DNA of 64,000 nucleotides from Salinicola salarius (lineage in GTDB: Bacteria > Pseudomonadota > Gammaproteobacteria > Pseudomonadales > Halomonadaceae), in NCBI RefSeq assembly GCF_003206135.1, contig NZ_PZJT01000003.1, positions 78,316 to 142,315 on the forward strand, read 5' to 3'. This document shows positions 48,285 through 58,034 of this stretch, piece after piece; position 1 is the first letter of the stretch, and each line of letters begins with the position of its first letter. Under the pieces are notes generated by a model. The model was not told where the DNA came from. It searched no databases and saw only the letters and a program-made list of their open reading frames with translations. Position numbers and translations under genes: made by a program.

Positions 48285-48941
48285 TTGAGCCTGGCCATCT
48301 TCGATCTCGACAACACCCTGCTGAGCTGTGACAGCGACCATGCCTGGGGTGAATTTCTGGTAGAGCAAGGCGCCGTGGACGGCGACGCTTATCGTCGCGC
48401 CAACGATCAATATCTACGGGACTATCAAGCCGGCCAGCTGGATATCATGGCGTATCTGTCGATGGCGCTGAAACCGCTGAGCGAGCATAGCGAAGAGCAA
48501 CTCAACGCCTGGCATCAACAGTTCATGGCCTGCAAGATCGAACCTCATATCCTGCCGCAGGGCGAAGAATTGCTGGCCTGGCATCGTCAGCGCGGGGATT
48601 TCCTGCTGATCGTCACCGCTACCAACCGCTTCATCACGGGCCCTATCGCCCAGCGTCTGGGGGTCGACGACCTCATCGCAATTGAAGCGGAGCGCGAAAA
48701 CGGGCGCTATACCGGCCGTGTCGAAGGTGTCCCCAGCTACCGCGAAGGCAAGGTCACGCGAATCCGACAATGGCTGGAAGAGCAACCCGCCCTGACGCTG
48801 GACGACGCCTGGTTCTACAGCGATTCGATCAACGATCGCTACCTGCTCGAGGAAGTGGCCACCCCCGTGGCGGTCGATCCGGACGACGAGCTCAGAGCAC
48901 TGGCCAACGAGCGAAACTGGCGCGTGCTTTCGCTGAGATAG
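48285..48941 (+). CDS. HAD-IB phosphatase (phosphoserine-phosphatase-like)
   Basis: A 218-residue haloacid-dehalogenase hydrolase of subfamily IB. Motif I is FDLDNTLLS (catalytic D7 and D9), motif II is LIVTATNRFI, and the motif III/IV region is SYREGKVTRI with DDAWFYSDSINDRYLL. It dephosphorylates a small phospho-compound, perhaps phosphoserine or histidinol phosphate; related genes sit beside rppH-ptsP in Pseudomonas. A TTG start at 48285 is supported by GGGAG eight bases upstream and by the motif starting immediately. Confidence 0.88.
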   Translation: MSLAIFDLDNTLLSCDSDHAWGEFLVEQGAVDGDAYRRANDQYLRDYQAGQLDIMAYLSMALKPLSEHSEEQLNAWHQQFMACKIEPHILPQGEELLAWHRQRGDFLLIVTATNRFITGPIAQRLGVDDLIAIEAERENGRYTGRVEGVPSYREGKVTRIRQWLEEQPALTLDDAWFYSDSINDRYLLEEVATPVAVDPDDELRALANERNWRVLSLR

Positions 48942-49031
48942 CCATCGGCGCCACCCGAGTGGGTGATTCGGCGGACTGAGCCGGTGGTTCGGCGGAAAGG
49001 CGAGGCAAGGAACGGAAGGACATAGACCGAG

Positions 49032-49055
49032 AAGCCCCGGCCAAGACCGGGGCTT
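49032..49055. terminator. Hairpin terminator between the HAD phosphatase and rsd genes
   Basis: AAGCCCCGG (49032-49040) pairs perfectly with CCGGGGCTT (49047-49055), six-base loop. The genes converge, so it may work in both directions, although T-tracts are short. Its right arm forms part of the first unit of an 18-bp tandem repeat. Confidence 0.7.
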
Positions 49056-49098
49056 ACTGTTAGACCGGGGTTTACTGTTAGACCGAGGTTTACTGTTC
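49045..49098. repeat. 18-bp tandem repeat, three copies, derived from a terminator arm
   Basis: GACCGGGGYTTACTGTTA lies at 49045-49062 and 49063-49080, with a variant at 49081-49098. The first copy contains the right half of the hairpin terminator, so the array looks like local duplication of half a terminator. Confidence 0.85.
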
Positions 49099-49131
49099 GA
49101 TAGCGGCAAGCCGATCGACTTGGGGCGGAGG

Positions 49132-49644
49132 TCACTCCGTCCGTACGGATTGGGCATCCGACGCCTTGGCTACGTCGACAGGCGTGTGCGCCGCATGCAG
49201 GCGGCTGATCAGTTGATCCTCGAGATCGAATCGCTCCGTCATGCTTCCGCCGAGCTTCTCCAGCCAGCCGGGGAGACGGTCGGTGTAGCGCTGACAGCGC
49301 GACGGCGTGGCGTATTCATTATCGAAATCGAGTACCAGCTGCGTCGAGGCATCGACCCGCGCCAGCAGCTTGTCGGCCACCGCCAGCGCCTCGCGATCCT
49401 CGAAGGCCCTGGCCTCTTCTCGCAACTGCGGGTAGATCTCGAAATGCCCGGCGCTGATGTAATCCATCAAGGCTTCACTGAAGGTATCGATGCGCGTCTT
49501 GGACACCGCCGAGAGATCGGCATCGCAGAATTCACGCAGGTCGACCAACGTCACGAGCATGTCATAGCGCTGTTCCAGCCATCGATCGATCAGTGCATGA
49601 ACGCCACCCCAGCGCTCCTGAGCGGTTTTGCAATCTTCCAGCAT
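49132..49644 (-). CDS. rsd: Rsd/AlgQ-family sigma-70-binding regulator
   Basis: A 170-residue all-helical protein. It shows MLEDCKTAQERWGGVHALIDRWLEQR and DYISAGHFEIYPQL, then STQLVLDFDNEY and LGGSMTERFDLEDQLI, the conserved Rsd/AlgQ segments. Rsd sequesters sigma-70 in stationary phase; AlgQ affects alginate and siderophore genes in Pseudomonas. The N-terminus is almost the AlgQ one. dsbB lies 68 bp upstream on the same strand, matching the algQ/dsbB adjacency remembered from Pseudomonas. Confidence 0.92.
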   Translation of the reverse strand: MLEDCKTAQERWGGVHALIDRWLEQRYDMLVTLVDLREFCDADLSAVSKTRIDTFSEALMDYISAGHFEIYPQLREEARAFEDREALAVADKLLARVDASTQLVLDFDNEYATPSRCQRYTDRLPGWLEKLGGSMTERFDLEDQLISRLHAAHTPVDVAKASDAQSVRTE

Positions 49645-49712
49645 GATCAGCCTCTCCCTCGTCGCCTCTCTCCCTCATCGCGTGTTTTTTCCAGGAGACA
49701 TGGCATCCTGCT

Positions 49713-50267
49713 TCAGGACGCCTGCCCCGCCGGCTCGCGAACCGTCTTACCACTGTAGCGCACTCGAGATACGATCATCATCACCGGAATGATGCCCAGG
49801 ACGACGAATCCGGCCAATGTCCACTGCGGCAACGTCACGCCCCACAGGGCCCCCTCGACCGCCGCGCACTCGCCGGAACCATGCAACACCCGGGACATGA
49901 CGTCCCACAGCGGCAACATGTCCATCATGTAATCCAGGCCAGGCCCGCAGCTGGGCACGCTGTCCGGCGGCAGGGTCTGCAGCCAGACATGCCGCCCTGC
50001 CACACCAATTCCGCCAAGCACGGCGAGCAGAGAGAGCCCGGCATAGACGAAGCCACCGCGTCGTCCGGGATTATGGATCGCACCGATCAGGAAGACGATA
50101 CCCGCGGATATCACGGCGACGCGCTGAAAGATGCACAGCGGGCAGGGTTCGAGACCGACGCCATACTGCAGGTAAAGGGCAACGGCCATCATGAAGCAGC
50201 ACATCAACAGGCCCAGCACGCACCACTGACGAACGCTTGCCTGCGCTATCCAACGCTTGATTTGCAT
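49713..50267 (-). CDS. dsbB: Disulfide bond formation protein B
   Basis: A 184-residue four-helix inner-membrane protein that reoxidises DsbA and passes electrons to quinone. The first redox pair is in EPCPLCIFQR and the second pair in SVPSCGPGLDYMMDM and SGECAAVEG. The ATG at 50267 (AAGGAA site) gives the usual N-terminus. Confidence 0.95.
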   Translation of the reverse strand: MQIKRWIAQASVRQWCVLGLLMCCFMMAVALYLQYGVGLEPCPLCIFQRVAVISAGIVFLIGAIHNPGRRGGFVYAGLSLLAVLGGIGVAGRHVWLQTLPPDSVPSCGPGLDYMMDMLPLWDVMSRVLHGSGECAAVEGALWGVTLPQWTLAGFVVLGIIPVMMIVSRVRYSGKTVREPAGQAS

Positions 50268-50385
50268 GTTCCTTCCCACTGCATGCCGGAACGCAATCGC
50301 ACCGGCGGTTTTCCAACCTCGACGACAGCCGGTTTCGAGGACCTTCGTCGAACGTCATGAATTCGCGATTTACGGGTTCACTGAC

Positions 50386-51990
50386 TCACGCTGCCGAACG
50401 AGGTTCCCTCGCCCGCTGGAAATAATCGGCGATGAACTGCGCAAAAGAAACCTGATCCTCGGCCTCGATGTCGTGCTGTTGCTGATGCGAAGTGTCGACC
50501 AGTTGGGAAAACAGCTCGGCGCGGGATTCATCCATCGGCGTCGAGCGCCACTGCTCCGCTTGCGCCTTGGCGAGATCGGCAATCAGATCCGCCCACTCGC
50601 CGCCATGCGCCTCCATGGCGCGCAGCATCTGTGCCGAGGGCGTCAGTTCCGGATCGTCCAGACGCAAAGCGATGGCATTGATCGCGGCGACATGGAGATC
50701 ATCTCCCTCGATGGCGTCCAGCAGCTCGGCGACCCTGCGCATGCCATCGATGATCTCGTGCCCGCGGGTGCGCAGCGGCACGCGACGATCGCCGATCTGC
50801 AGTTCCAGGTTCGGATCGCGCCCCCGCTCGACCACCAGACGACGATTGTCGTCCAGACGGTCGCACTCCTCGTCCGGAATCCAGGGGCTTTCGGAAAGCA
50901 GGCACCAGAGCAGGAAGGTATCCAGGAAGCGCATCTGCGGCTCGTCGATCCCCAGCGGCAGAAACGGGTTCAGGTCGAGGCAGCGTACCTCGATATACTC
51001 GACGCCACGCGCCTCCAGAGCCTGGGTCGGCGTCTCGTCGTGCCGCGCCACGCGCTTGGGGCGAATGTCGCTGTAATACTCGTTCTCGATCTGCAGGATA
51101 TTGGCGTTCAACTGGCGCCAGTCACCGTCGACCTCCACGCCGATGCGACGATAGTCCGGCCATTCGGCGGAGATGGCGTGGCGCAGCGTGCCCACGTAGT
51201 TGGAAAGCGAGTTGAAACAGATCTTCAACTGCTCCTGCACCTTGTTCTGGTAGCCGAGATCCGACATGCGCAGGCTGGTCGCGTAGGGTGCGTAGAGCGT
51301 TCTCTCACCCAGCGGCTGGAGCTTGTCGCCGCGATCGTCGCCGCCCTCCCCCAGGAAGCTCCGGTCCAGCGCCGGCGAGGCGCCGAACAGATAGAGCAAC
51401 AGCCAGCTGTTGCGCCGGAAGTTGCGGATCAGGTCGAAGTAGCGGGTCGAGCGGTAGCCCTGCAACGACTCGTCCTGGCGGCCTTCCAGCTTCTGCAGCA
51501 GCGGCCAGATGTCGTCCGGCAACGACACGTTGTAGTGGATACCCGCAATCGACTGCATGATGCGTCCATAGCGCGCATCCAGCCCCTTGCGATAGACATG
51601 CTTCATGGTGCCGATGTTGGAGGTGCCGTAGTCGGCGATCGGAATGCTGTCGTTGCCCTGGAGTCGCGCCGGCATGCTGGCCGGCCAGATCCACTCGCCA
51701 TCGAGCTGGCGATAGGTGAAACGCACCAGGTCGCCCAGAAACGAGAGCGCATCGGCAGGACGACAGTAGACCGGGGTAATGTACTCGAGCAGTGCCTCGG
51801 AGTAGTCGGTCGTGATATGCGGGTGGGTCAGCTTGGAGCCGAGCCCGTGCGGGTGAGCGGTCTGGACGATGGAACCCTCCGCGTCGACTCGCAGACCTTC
51901 CTTTTCGATGCCCCGCCGTAGACGACCAAGCAATCCCTTCTGGGCCGGCGCCATCAAGTGGCCGACGTTCGTGGCGAGTTGATCAGACAC
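50386..51990 (-). CDS. gshA: Glutamate-cysteine ligase
   Basis: A 534-residue enzyme for the first step of glutathione synthesis (ATP-dependent gamma-glutamylcysteine formation). GIEKEGLRVDAEG is the glutamate/metal-binding segment, THPHITTDYSEALLEYITP and IQSIAGIHYNVSLP-like blocks follow, and YIEVRCLDLNPFLPLGID is diagnostic of the proteobacterial GshA type. A GTG at 51990 with AAGG eight bases upstream is my preferred start; a GTG at 51999 is also possible. Glutathione made here is the cofactor of the FrmA/FghA pathway elsewhere in the window. Confidence 0.93.
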   Translation of the reverse strand: MSDQLATNVGHLMAPAQKGLLGRLRRGIEKEGLRVDAEGSIVQTAHPHGLGSKLTHPHITTDYSEALLEYITPVYCRPADALSFLGDLVRFTYRQLDGEWIWPASMPARLQGNDSIPIADYGTSNIGTMKHVYRKGLDARYGRIMQSIAGIHYNVSLPDDIWPLLQKLEGRQDESLQGYRSTRYFDLIRNFRRNSWLLLYLFGASPALDRSFLGEGGDDRGDKLQPLGERTLYAPYATSLRMSDLGYQNKVQEQLKICFNSLSNYVGTLRHAISAEWPDYRRIGVEVDGDWRQLNANILQIENEYYSDIRPKRVARHDETPTQALEARGVEYIEVRCLDLNPFLPLGIDEPQMRFLDTFLLWCLLSESPWIPDEECDRLDDNRRLVVERGRDPNLELQIGDRRVPLRTRGHEIIDGMRRVAELLDAIEGDDLHVAAINAIALRLDDPELTPSAQMLRAMEAHGGEWADLIADLAKAQAEQWRSTPMDESRAELFSQLVDTSHQQQHDIEAEDQVSFAQFIADYFQRAREPRSAA

Positions 51991-52140
51991 GCTCAACACC
52001 TTATCTCGTTGGAGGAGCGCTGCTCCCCCGTTTGTCCGTGCGTTGACGATGCCGAAAGGAAATCGCTCCCATCCGGTCCGCCTCGAGCAAAACCTCATTA
52101 TGGAGCCGACGGTAGCGCTTTCAAGGCTAATGACTTTCCA

Positions 52141-52188
52141 GACCGATGGCTTTCAAGACCGATGGCTTTCAAGACCGATGGCTTTCAA
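52141..52188. repeat. 16-bp tandem repeat, three perfect copies
   Basis: GACCGATGGCTTTCAA is repeated perfectly at 52141-52156, 52157-52172 and 52173-52188, with partial copies at both ends, between the gshA 5' end and the tex 3' end. Confidence 0.9.
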
Positions 52189-52232
52189 GACCAGAAGCCG
52201 ACAGAGACTAGCGGCTTCGCCTCCGTTCGTCG

Positions 52233-54611
52233 TTACGTCCGCCGCTGTGCCTTCAACAGCGCTTCGGCCATCGCGCCGCCGGGCTGCGCGGATTGCCGGT
52301 CACCGCCACCCTGACGGGGCTGCCGCCCTCGCCCTGCGTCGCCACGGCGAGACTTGCCGCCACCGGCGCGACGCTCGCCCGGAGACGTTTTCTCGCCGGC
52401 CGTGTCACCGAGTCGCATCGTCAGGCCGATGCGCTGGCGCGCCACGTCGACCTCCATCACCTTGACCTTGACGATGTCGCCGGCCTTCACCACCTGACGC
52501 GGATCGTCGACGAACTTGTCGGCCAGCGCGGAAATGTGCACCAGCCCATCCTGATGCACGCCGATATCGACGAACGCTCCGAAATGGGTCACGTTGGTGA
52601 CGACCCCTTCCAGCAGCATGTCGGGTTCGAGATCGCCGATCTTCTCGACGCCTTCGCGGAACGTCGCCGCCTTGAATTCGGGACGCGGATCGCGGCCTGG
52701 CTTGTCGAGTTCCGCCAGGATGTCGATCACCGTCGGCACCCCGAACGCGTCATCGACTGCTAGCGCATCTTGTAGATAGTCCGAGGGCTTGAGCGACTTC
52801 AGATAGCGGCTGTCGCCGATCAGGCCGCCCAGCTCGCGGCCGTTGCGCTCGGCGATGCGCGCCACCAGCGGGTAGGCTTCCGGGTGCACGGCACTGGCGT
52901 CGAGCGGATTGTCACCGCCCATGATGCGCAGGAACCCGGCGCACTGCTCGAAGGTCTTGGGCCCCAGCCGGTCGACGCTCAGCAGCTCCTGGCGGGTGCG
53001 AAATGGCCCTTCGCGGTCGCGCCGGGCGACGATGTTGTCGGCGAGCATCTTGCTCAGCCCGGACACCCGAGACAGCAGCGCGCTGGAGGCGGTGTTGAGA
53101 TCCACGCCCACGGCATTGACGCAATCTTCGACCACCGCCTCGAGACTGCGGGACAGATTGACCTGGGAAACATCGTGCTGATACTGGCCGACGCCGATCG
53201 ACTTGGGATCGATCTTGACCAGCTCGGCCTGCGGATCCTGCAGGCGCCGGGCAATCGAGACCGCGCCACGAATCGAGACATCGAGATCGGGAAACTCCCG
53301 TGCCGCCAGCTCCGACGCGGAATAGACCGAGGCGCCGGCCTCGCTGACCATGACCTTGGCAACCTGGCGCGGCGCCACGCGCTTGACCAGCTCGGCGGCG
53401 AGCTTATCGGTCTCGCGGCTGGCCGTGCCGTTGCCGATCGCGACCAGCGATACCTCGTGGCGCTCGACCAGATCGGCCAGCGTCGCCAGCGCTTCGTCCC
53501 AGCGTTTCTGCGGCGCATGCGGGTAGATGACCGCCTGCTCGAGAAAGCGACCGGTGGCATCGACCACCGCGACCTTGCATCCGGTGCGCTGACCGGGATC
53601 GATCCCCAGCGTGGTGCGCGGTCCGGCCGGCGCCGCCAGCAGCAGATCCTTGAGGTTGGCAGCGAACACATCGATCGCCTCCTGCTCGGCCCGCTCCCGC
53701 AGCCGCCCCATCAATTCGGTTTCGAGATGGGTGTAGAGCTTGACGCGCCAGCTCCAGCGAACCACCTCCTTCAACCAGCGCGAAGCGGGCTGCTCGGCGC
53801 CGAGATCAATGCCGACATGGCGCGCGATCGCCACCTCGGCGGGGTGGATCGGTGCCTCGTCTTCTCCCGCCATCGCCAGCGAGAGCGACAGCACGCCCTC
53901 CTTGCGTCCGCGGAACATCGCCAGCGCCCGGTGCGACGGCGTCCTGGCGAGATTTTCGTCATGCTCGAAGTAGTCGGAGAACTTGGCGCCTTCGGTCTCC
54001 TTGCCCTTGACCACCCGGGCGCGAAGCTGGCCGTCTTCCCACAATCGTTCGCGCAGCCGGCCGACCAGCTCGGCCTCTTCGCTGAAGCGCTCCATCAGGA
54101 TCTGCTTGGCCCCGTCCAGCGCGCTCCTGGCATCCTCGATGCCATGGCTCTCGCCGGTGGCGCTATCGATGAACGCCGCCGCTTCGCCATCCGGGTCGAG
54201 GCCGGGATCGGCCAACAGCCGGTCCGCCAACGGCTCCAGCCCCGCCTCCCGGGCGATCTGCGCCTTGGTCCGGCGCTTCTTGCGATAGGGCAGATAGAGA
54301 TCTTCCAGCCGCTGCTTGGTAGTGGCTGCCTTTAGCTCGGCGCGCAGCGCATCGGTCATCTGCCCCTGCTCGTCGATCGCCTGCAGGATCGCCTCGCGAC
54401 GCTCCTCCATCTCGCGCAGATAGCGCAAGCGCTCTTCGAGCGCACGCAGCTGACCATCGTCGAGACCGCCGGTGGCCTCCTTGCGGTAACGGGAGATGAA
54501 CGGAACGGTGGCGCCGCCATCCAGCAGCTCGACGGCGGCATTGACCTGATTGGAGCGAACGCCGAGCTCATCGGCGATCAACGCAATGATTGCGGTTTGA
54601 GTCTTGGACAT
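52233..54611 (-). CDS. tex: Tex-family RNA-binding transcription accessory protein
   Basis: A 792-residue cytoplasmic nucleic-acid-binding protein. It comprises an N-terminal Tex domain (FISRYRKEATGGLDDGQLRALEERL), a YqgF-like RNase H fold (LGIDPGQRTGCKVAVVD), helix-hairpin-helix segments (SALLSRVSGLSKMLADNIV) and an S1 domain (VTNVTHFGAFVDIGVHQDGLVHIS). A basic, Gly/Arg-rich tail of about 60 residues extends beyond S1 and may bind RNA. Tex proteins affect transcription and toxin expression and are related to eukaryotic Spt6. ATG 54611 is the conserved start. Confidence 0.95.
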   Translation of the reverse strand: MSKTQTAIIALIADELGVRSNQVNAAVELLDGGATVPFISRYRKEATGGLDDGQLRALEERLRYLREMEERREAILQAIDEQGQMTDALRAELKAATTKQRLEDLYLPYRKKRRTKAQIAREAGLEPLADRLLADPGLDPDGEAAAFIDSATGESHGIEDARSALDGAKQILMERFSEEAELVGRLRERLWEDGQLRARVVKGKETEGAKFSDYFEHDENLARTPSHRALAMFRGRKEGVLSLSLAMAGEDEAPIHPAEVAIARHVGIDLGAEQPASRWLKEVVRWSWRVKLYTHLETELMGRLRERAEQEAIDVFAANLKDLLLAAPAGPRTTLGIDPGQRTGCKVAVVDATGRFLEQAVIYPHAPQKRWDEALATLADLVERHEVSLVAIGNGTASRETDKLAAELVKRVAPRQVAKVMVSEAGASVYSASELAAREFPDLDVSIRGAVSIARRLQDPQAELVKIDPKSIGVGQYQHDVSQVNLSRSLEAVVEDCVNAVGVDLNTASSALLSRVSGLSKMLADNIVARRDREGPFRTRQELLSVDRLGPKTFEQCAGFLRIMGGDNPLDASAVHPEAYPLVARIAERNGRELGGLIGDSRYLKSLKPSDYLQDALAVDDAFGVPTVIDILAELDKPGRDPRPEFKAATFREGVEKIGDLEPDMLLEGVVTNVTHFGAFVDIGVHQDGLVHISALADKFVDDPRQVVKAGDIVKVKVMEVDVARQRIGLTMRLGDTAGEKTSPGERRAGGGKSRRGDAGRGRQPRQGGGDRQSAQPGGAMAEALLKAQRRT

Positions 54612-54700
54612 GAAAACCATCACGATAGGTAGGATCGCGCCACGTTAGCACACCGGCGCGAGAGGCTCACACTCCAGAGGTATCGAAGTCGCACAAACCA

Positions 54701-54729
54701 GACGGGGATGGCCGATGGCCATCCCCGTC
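54701..54729 (-). terminator. Perfect 13-bp hairpin downstream of pckA
   Basis: GACGGGGATGGCC (54701-54713) pairs with GGCCATCCCCGTC (54717-54729) around a 3-base loop, 123 bp after the pckA stop codon on the minus strand. The trailing sequence has only a weak T-rich stretch, so termination is likely but not certain. Confidence 0.6.
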
Positions 54730-54789
54730 AGATACCGCACGGCTCGCGGCAGCAGCTCGACGAATCCGTCTCGAACAGGCGCCGGCGTG

Positions 54790-54843
54790 TCTACAGGCGC
54801 CAGAGTATCTACAGGCGCCAGAACGTCTACAGCTCCAGATAGA
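54790..54843. repeat. 18-bp tandem repeat, about three copies
   Basis: TCTACAGGCGCCAGARYR-type units lie at 54790-54807 and 54808-54825, with a degenerate unit from 54826. A further weak copy lies before 54790. They sit between the pckA stop codon and its hairpin. Confidence 0.8.
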
Positions 54844-54852
54844 CGACAGACG

Positions 54853-56436
54853 TCAGAGCGTCTGCGGGCCGGCCGCCAGGATCGCGGCATCGACATCGTC
54901 GAACTTGGTGAAGTTGGCGATGAACTTGGCCACCAGCGCATTCATCTGTTCACGGTACGCCTCCTGGTCGCTCCAGGCATCACGCGGATCGAGCAGCTTG
55001 GCGTCGACCCCGTCCACCGCCAGCGGCACGTCGAGATTGAGCCCTTCGATATGCCGGGTCTCGATATCCTTCAGGTCGCCTTCCTGGATGGCGCGAATGA
55101 TGGCGCGAGTCGTCGGAATGCTGAAGCGGCTGCCGCCCTGGCCGTAAGCCCCGCCACTCCAGCCGGTATTGACCAGGTAGACACGAGACTCGAAGGCCTC
55201 GATGCGCTTGATCAGCAGGTCGGCGTACTCATGTGCCGGGCGCGGGAAGAACGGTGCCCCGAAGCAGGTCGAGAACGTCGCCTCGAGGCCGCTGGCGGAG
55301 CCCATCTCGGTCGAGCCGACCTTGGCGGTGTAGCCGGACAGGAAGTGATAGGCCGCCGCTTCCTTGGAGAGCAGCGAAACCGGCGGCAGCACGCCGCTCA
55401 TGTCGCAGGTCAGGAAGATGATCGCGCTCGGCTCGCCGGCGCGGTTTTCCTCGACCCGCTTCTCGACGAACTCCAGCGGATAGCCGGCGCGTCCGTTCTG
55501 GGTCAGGCTGTCGTCGGCATAGTCAGGCACCCGATCCTCTGCCAGCACCACGTTTTCCAGCACGGTGCCGAAACGGATGGCGTCCCAGATGATCGGCTCG
55601 TTCTTGCGCGACAGATCGATGGTCTTGGCATAGCAGCCGCCTTCGAAGTTGAAGACGGTGCCTTCGCCCCAGCCATGCTCGTCGTCGCCGATGAGATAGC
55701 GTTCCGGATCCGCCGACAACGTCGTCTTGCCGGTGCCGGACAGCCCGAAGAACAGCGTGGTTTCCCCATCCTCGCCGACATTGGCGCTGCAGTGCATCGG
55801 CAGCACGTCCTTCTCCGGCAACAGGAAGTTCTGCACCGAGAACATCGCCTTCTTCATCTCGCCCGCATAACGCATGCCGGCCAGCAGCACCCGACGACGC
55901 GCGAAATTGATCATCACCGTGCTTTCGGAACGCGTACCGTCGCGCTGCGGGTCGCAGACGAAATCGGGCGCGCTCAGCACCGTCCACTCGCTCTTGTCCT
56001 TCGGATTCCAGTTGTCGGGGCGCACGAAAAGGTTGCGACCGTAGAGGTTGTGCCAGGCCTTCTGCGTGATGACACGAATCGGCAGGTAGTACTCCGGATC
56101 GGCGCCGACATGTAGCTCGGAGACGAAGGTATCGCCACCCGCCAGATAGTCCTCGACCCGCTCCCACAGCGCATCGAATACGCTCGGTCCGACCGGGCGA
56201 TTGACCTGCCCCCAGTCGATCAGATCCGACGTGGAGGGCTCGTCGACGATGAAGCGATCCAGGGTGGACCGGCCGGTGCGCTCGCCTGTCTCCACCACCA
56301 ATGCACCATTGGCGGCCAGCACGCCTTCTCCTCTTGCGAGGGCATATTCGACCAGCTCGGCCGTGGTCAAATTGGTATGCGCTTTCGCGTGGCGGGAATC
56401 ATTGGCAGCCTGGAACGAGGCTTGAGAGGTGGTCAT
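54853..56436 (-). CDS. pckA: Phosphoenolpyruvate carboxykinase (ATP)
   Basis: A 527-residue gluconeogenic enzyme converting oxaloacetate and ATP to PEP and CO2. The kinase-1a P-loop is [61 protein letters not shown] and the C-terminal [13 protein letters not shown] are typical of the ATP-dependent class. The length is close to E. coli Pck (540). ATG 56436 has an AGGA site. It supports growth on acetate and organic acids supplied by the acs and TRAP systems in this window. Confidence 0.96.
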   Translation of the reverse strand: MTTSQASFQAANDSRHAKAHTNLTTAELVEYALARGEGVLAANGALVVETGERTGRSTLDRFIVDEPSTSDLIDWGQVNRPVGPSVFDALWERVEDYLAGGDTFVSELHVGADPEYYLPIRVITQKAWHNLYGRNLFVRPDNWNPKDKSEWTVLSAPDFVCDPQRDGTRSESTVMINFARRRVLLAGMRYAGEMKKAMFSVQNFLLPEKDVLPMHCSANVGEDGETTLFFGLSGTGKTTLSADPERYLIGDDEHGWGEGTVFNFEGGCYAKTIDLSRKNEPIIWDAIRFGTVLENVVLAEDRVPDYADDSLTQNGRAGYPLEFVEKRVEENRAGEPSAIIFLTCDMSGVLPPVSLLSKEAAAYHFLSGYTAKVGSTEMGSASGLEATFSTCFGAPFFPRPAHEYADLLIKRIEAFESRVYLVNTGWSGGAYGQGGSRFSIPTTRAIIRAIQEGDLKDIETRHIEGLNLDVPLAVDGVDAKLLDPRDAWSDQEAYREQMNALVAKFIANFTKFDDVDAAILAAGPQTL

Positions 56437-56621
56437 TATCCGGTCCTGGGCCCTGAGGCCTCTGTTTTCGTGTCGTTTCACAGCGTCGAAGGCCCGCCGC
56501 TGCGACGCCTGGCGGGCGAAAAAGGATCGTCATTATGGCAAAAAGCGCCCGACGCGCAAACGCAGGACGCTCGATGCCAATGCCGCCTTGATCGAAGCCC
56601 GGGCCTCGGCGAACGGCAGAA

Positions 56622-57494
56622 TCAGTGAAGTGTCGGCGATGGCGCCTGTGGCGAGTCGATGATCGCCTCGATTTCTGCCGCACTAAAATGGTACCGGGTA
56701 TGACAAAAATGGCACTGCGTATCGATCGCCTTCTGCTCGTCCAGAATGCTGCGCAGCTCATCGGCGCCAAAGGTATGCAGGGCATTGGCGATCCGCTCCC
56801 GCGAGCAGGTGCAGCCGAACGCCAGCGCCTTGGGCGCGAAGACCCGCGTGGTTTCTTCATGGAACAGCCGATACAGCACGTCCTGGGCCGGCAACGTCAG
56901 CATTTCGTCGTCGGTGATCGTGGAGGCCAGATGAACGACACGCTCCCAGGCATCGGGATCCTTGTTGGAGGTATCGTCCGGCAGCTGCTGCAGCAGCAGA
57001 CCGGCGCTGCGCTGGCCGTCGGCGCTCAGCCACAGGCGCGTCGCCAGCTGCTCCGACTGCGCGAAGTAGGCTTCCAGGCAGCTCGCCAGGTGATCGTGTT
57101 CCAGCGCCACGATGCCCTGATAGCGATTGCCCTCGGCAGGATCGAGGGTGATCACGATCTGGCCGTCGCCGACCAGCTGTCGCAGCGTGGCGTTGTCGGC
57201 GAATACCTGATTCTCGTCATAGCGGGCGATGGCCCGCAGCTGACCGCCCGGATTGGATTCGGCCATCAGCACATCGACGCCCTGCTTGCCCCGGATTTCC
57301 AGGCTGACGGTGCCATCGAGCTTGACCGTCTCGGTCAGCAGGGCCACGGCGCTCAACAGCTCTCCCAGCTGATAGCGGATCGGCTCGGGGTAATCCTGGC
57401 GCTCGAGCACTTCCCGGTAGGCGGACTCCAGTTGCACGATCTCGCCGCGTACATTGGTATCGTCGAATAGAAAACGCTGGATTTCATCGTTCAT
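56622..57494 (-). CDS. hslO: Redox-regulated chaperone Hsp33
   Basis: A 290-residue holdase chaperone activated by oxidation. The C-terminal zinc centre has the four cysteines CTC ([10 protein letters not shown]) and CHFC ([13 protein letters not shown]) that release zinc and form disulfides under HOCl or peroxide stress. The N-terminal substrate-binding domain includes [24 protein letters not shown]. The length matches E. coli Hsp33 (292). It lies next to hslR and upstream of pckA, an order shared with Pseudomonas and E. coli. Confidence 0.96.
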   Translation of the reverse strand: MNDEIQRFLFDDTNVRGEIVQLESAYREVLERQDYPEPIRYQLGELLSAVALLTETVKLDGTVSLEIRGKQGVDVLMAESNPGGQLRAIARYDENQVFADNATLRQLVGDGQIVITLDPAEGNRYQGIVALEHDHLASCLEAYFAQSEQLATRLWLSADGQRSAGLLLQQLPDDTSNKDPDAWERVVHLASTITDDEMLTLPAQDVLYRLFHEETTRVFAPKALAFGCTCSRERIANALHTFGADELRSILDEQKAIDTQCHFCHTRYHFSAAEIEAIIDSPQAPSPTLH

Positions 57495-57594
57495 GAATCA
57501 TGTCTCGTCGGATGCCGGGCGAATCGCTGACGATCGCCCGGCAATGGCAGATAGGGGGTTGGCAGGCAGCTCACGGCGCCAGTGCGCCAGACGT

Positions 57595-57987
57595 TCAGTC
57601 GTCGGTCTGTTGACGCTGGAAGCGGTGGATATCGCGACGCTGGCGCTTGTCCGGTCGCTTGATCGGTGGCTGCATCACCTGATTGGCCAGCTTTCGCTGA
57701 TGCGCTTCCCGCGCGCGACGGTCGATGCTGTCGGGGGTTTCGGCATAGAGTTGCTGCGCCTCGGGCGCGCCGCGGCGCTGGTCGGACAGCGCCAGGACCT
57801 CGACGGTCGCGTTGTCCCAGCCTTGCGGCACCTCGATCAGCGCCCCGACCTCGACATTCCTGCTGGTCTTGACGCGATTGCCGTTGTAGCGGACCTTGCC
57901 GCCTTCGATCGCTTTCTTGGCCAGCTGGCGCGTCTTGAAGAATCGCGCCGCCCACAACCATTTATCGATACGAACCGTTTCACTCAT
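57595..57987 (-). CDS. hslR: Heat-shock protein Hsp15, S4-domain ribosome-rescue factor
   Basis: A 130-residue RNA-binding protein. The S4 domain is RIDKWLWAARFFKTRQLAKKAIEGGKVRYNG (about 5-35), followed by a basic helical tail. In E. coli Hsp15 binds 50S subunits carrying stalled peptidyl-tRNA and helps recycle them. The start at 57987 gives the family N-terminus MSETVRIDKWLW. Located 100 bp upstream of hslO. Confidence 0.95.
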   Translation of the reverse strand: MSETVRIDKWLWAARFFKTRQLAKKAIEGGKVRYNGNRVKTSRNVEVGALIEVPQGWDNATVEVLALSDQRRGAPEAQQLYAETPDSIDRRAREAHQRKLANQVMQPPIKRPDKRQRRDIHRFQRQQTDD

Positions 57988-58034
57988 GGATCTGTCACCT
58001 CGACCTGCGTAGATGGGGGTCGCTGTCCATGGCT

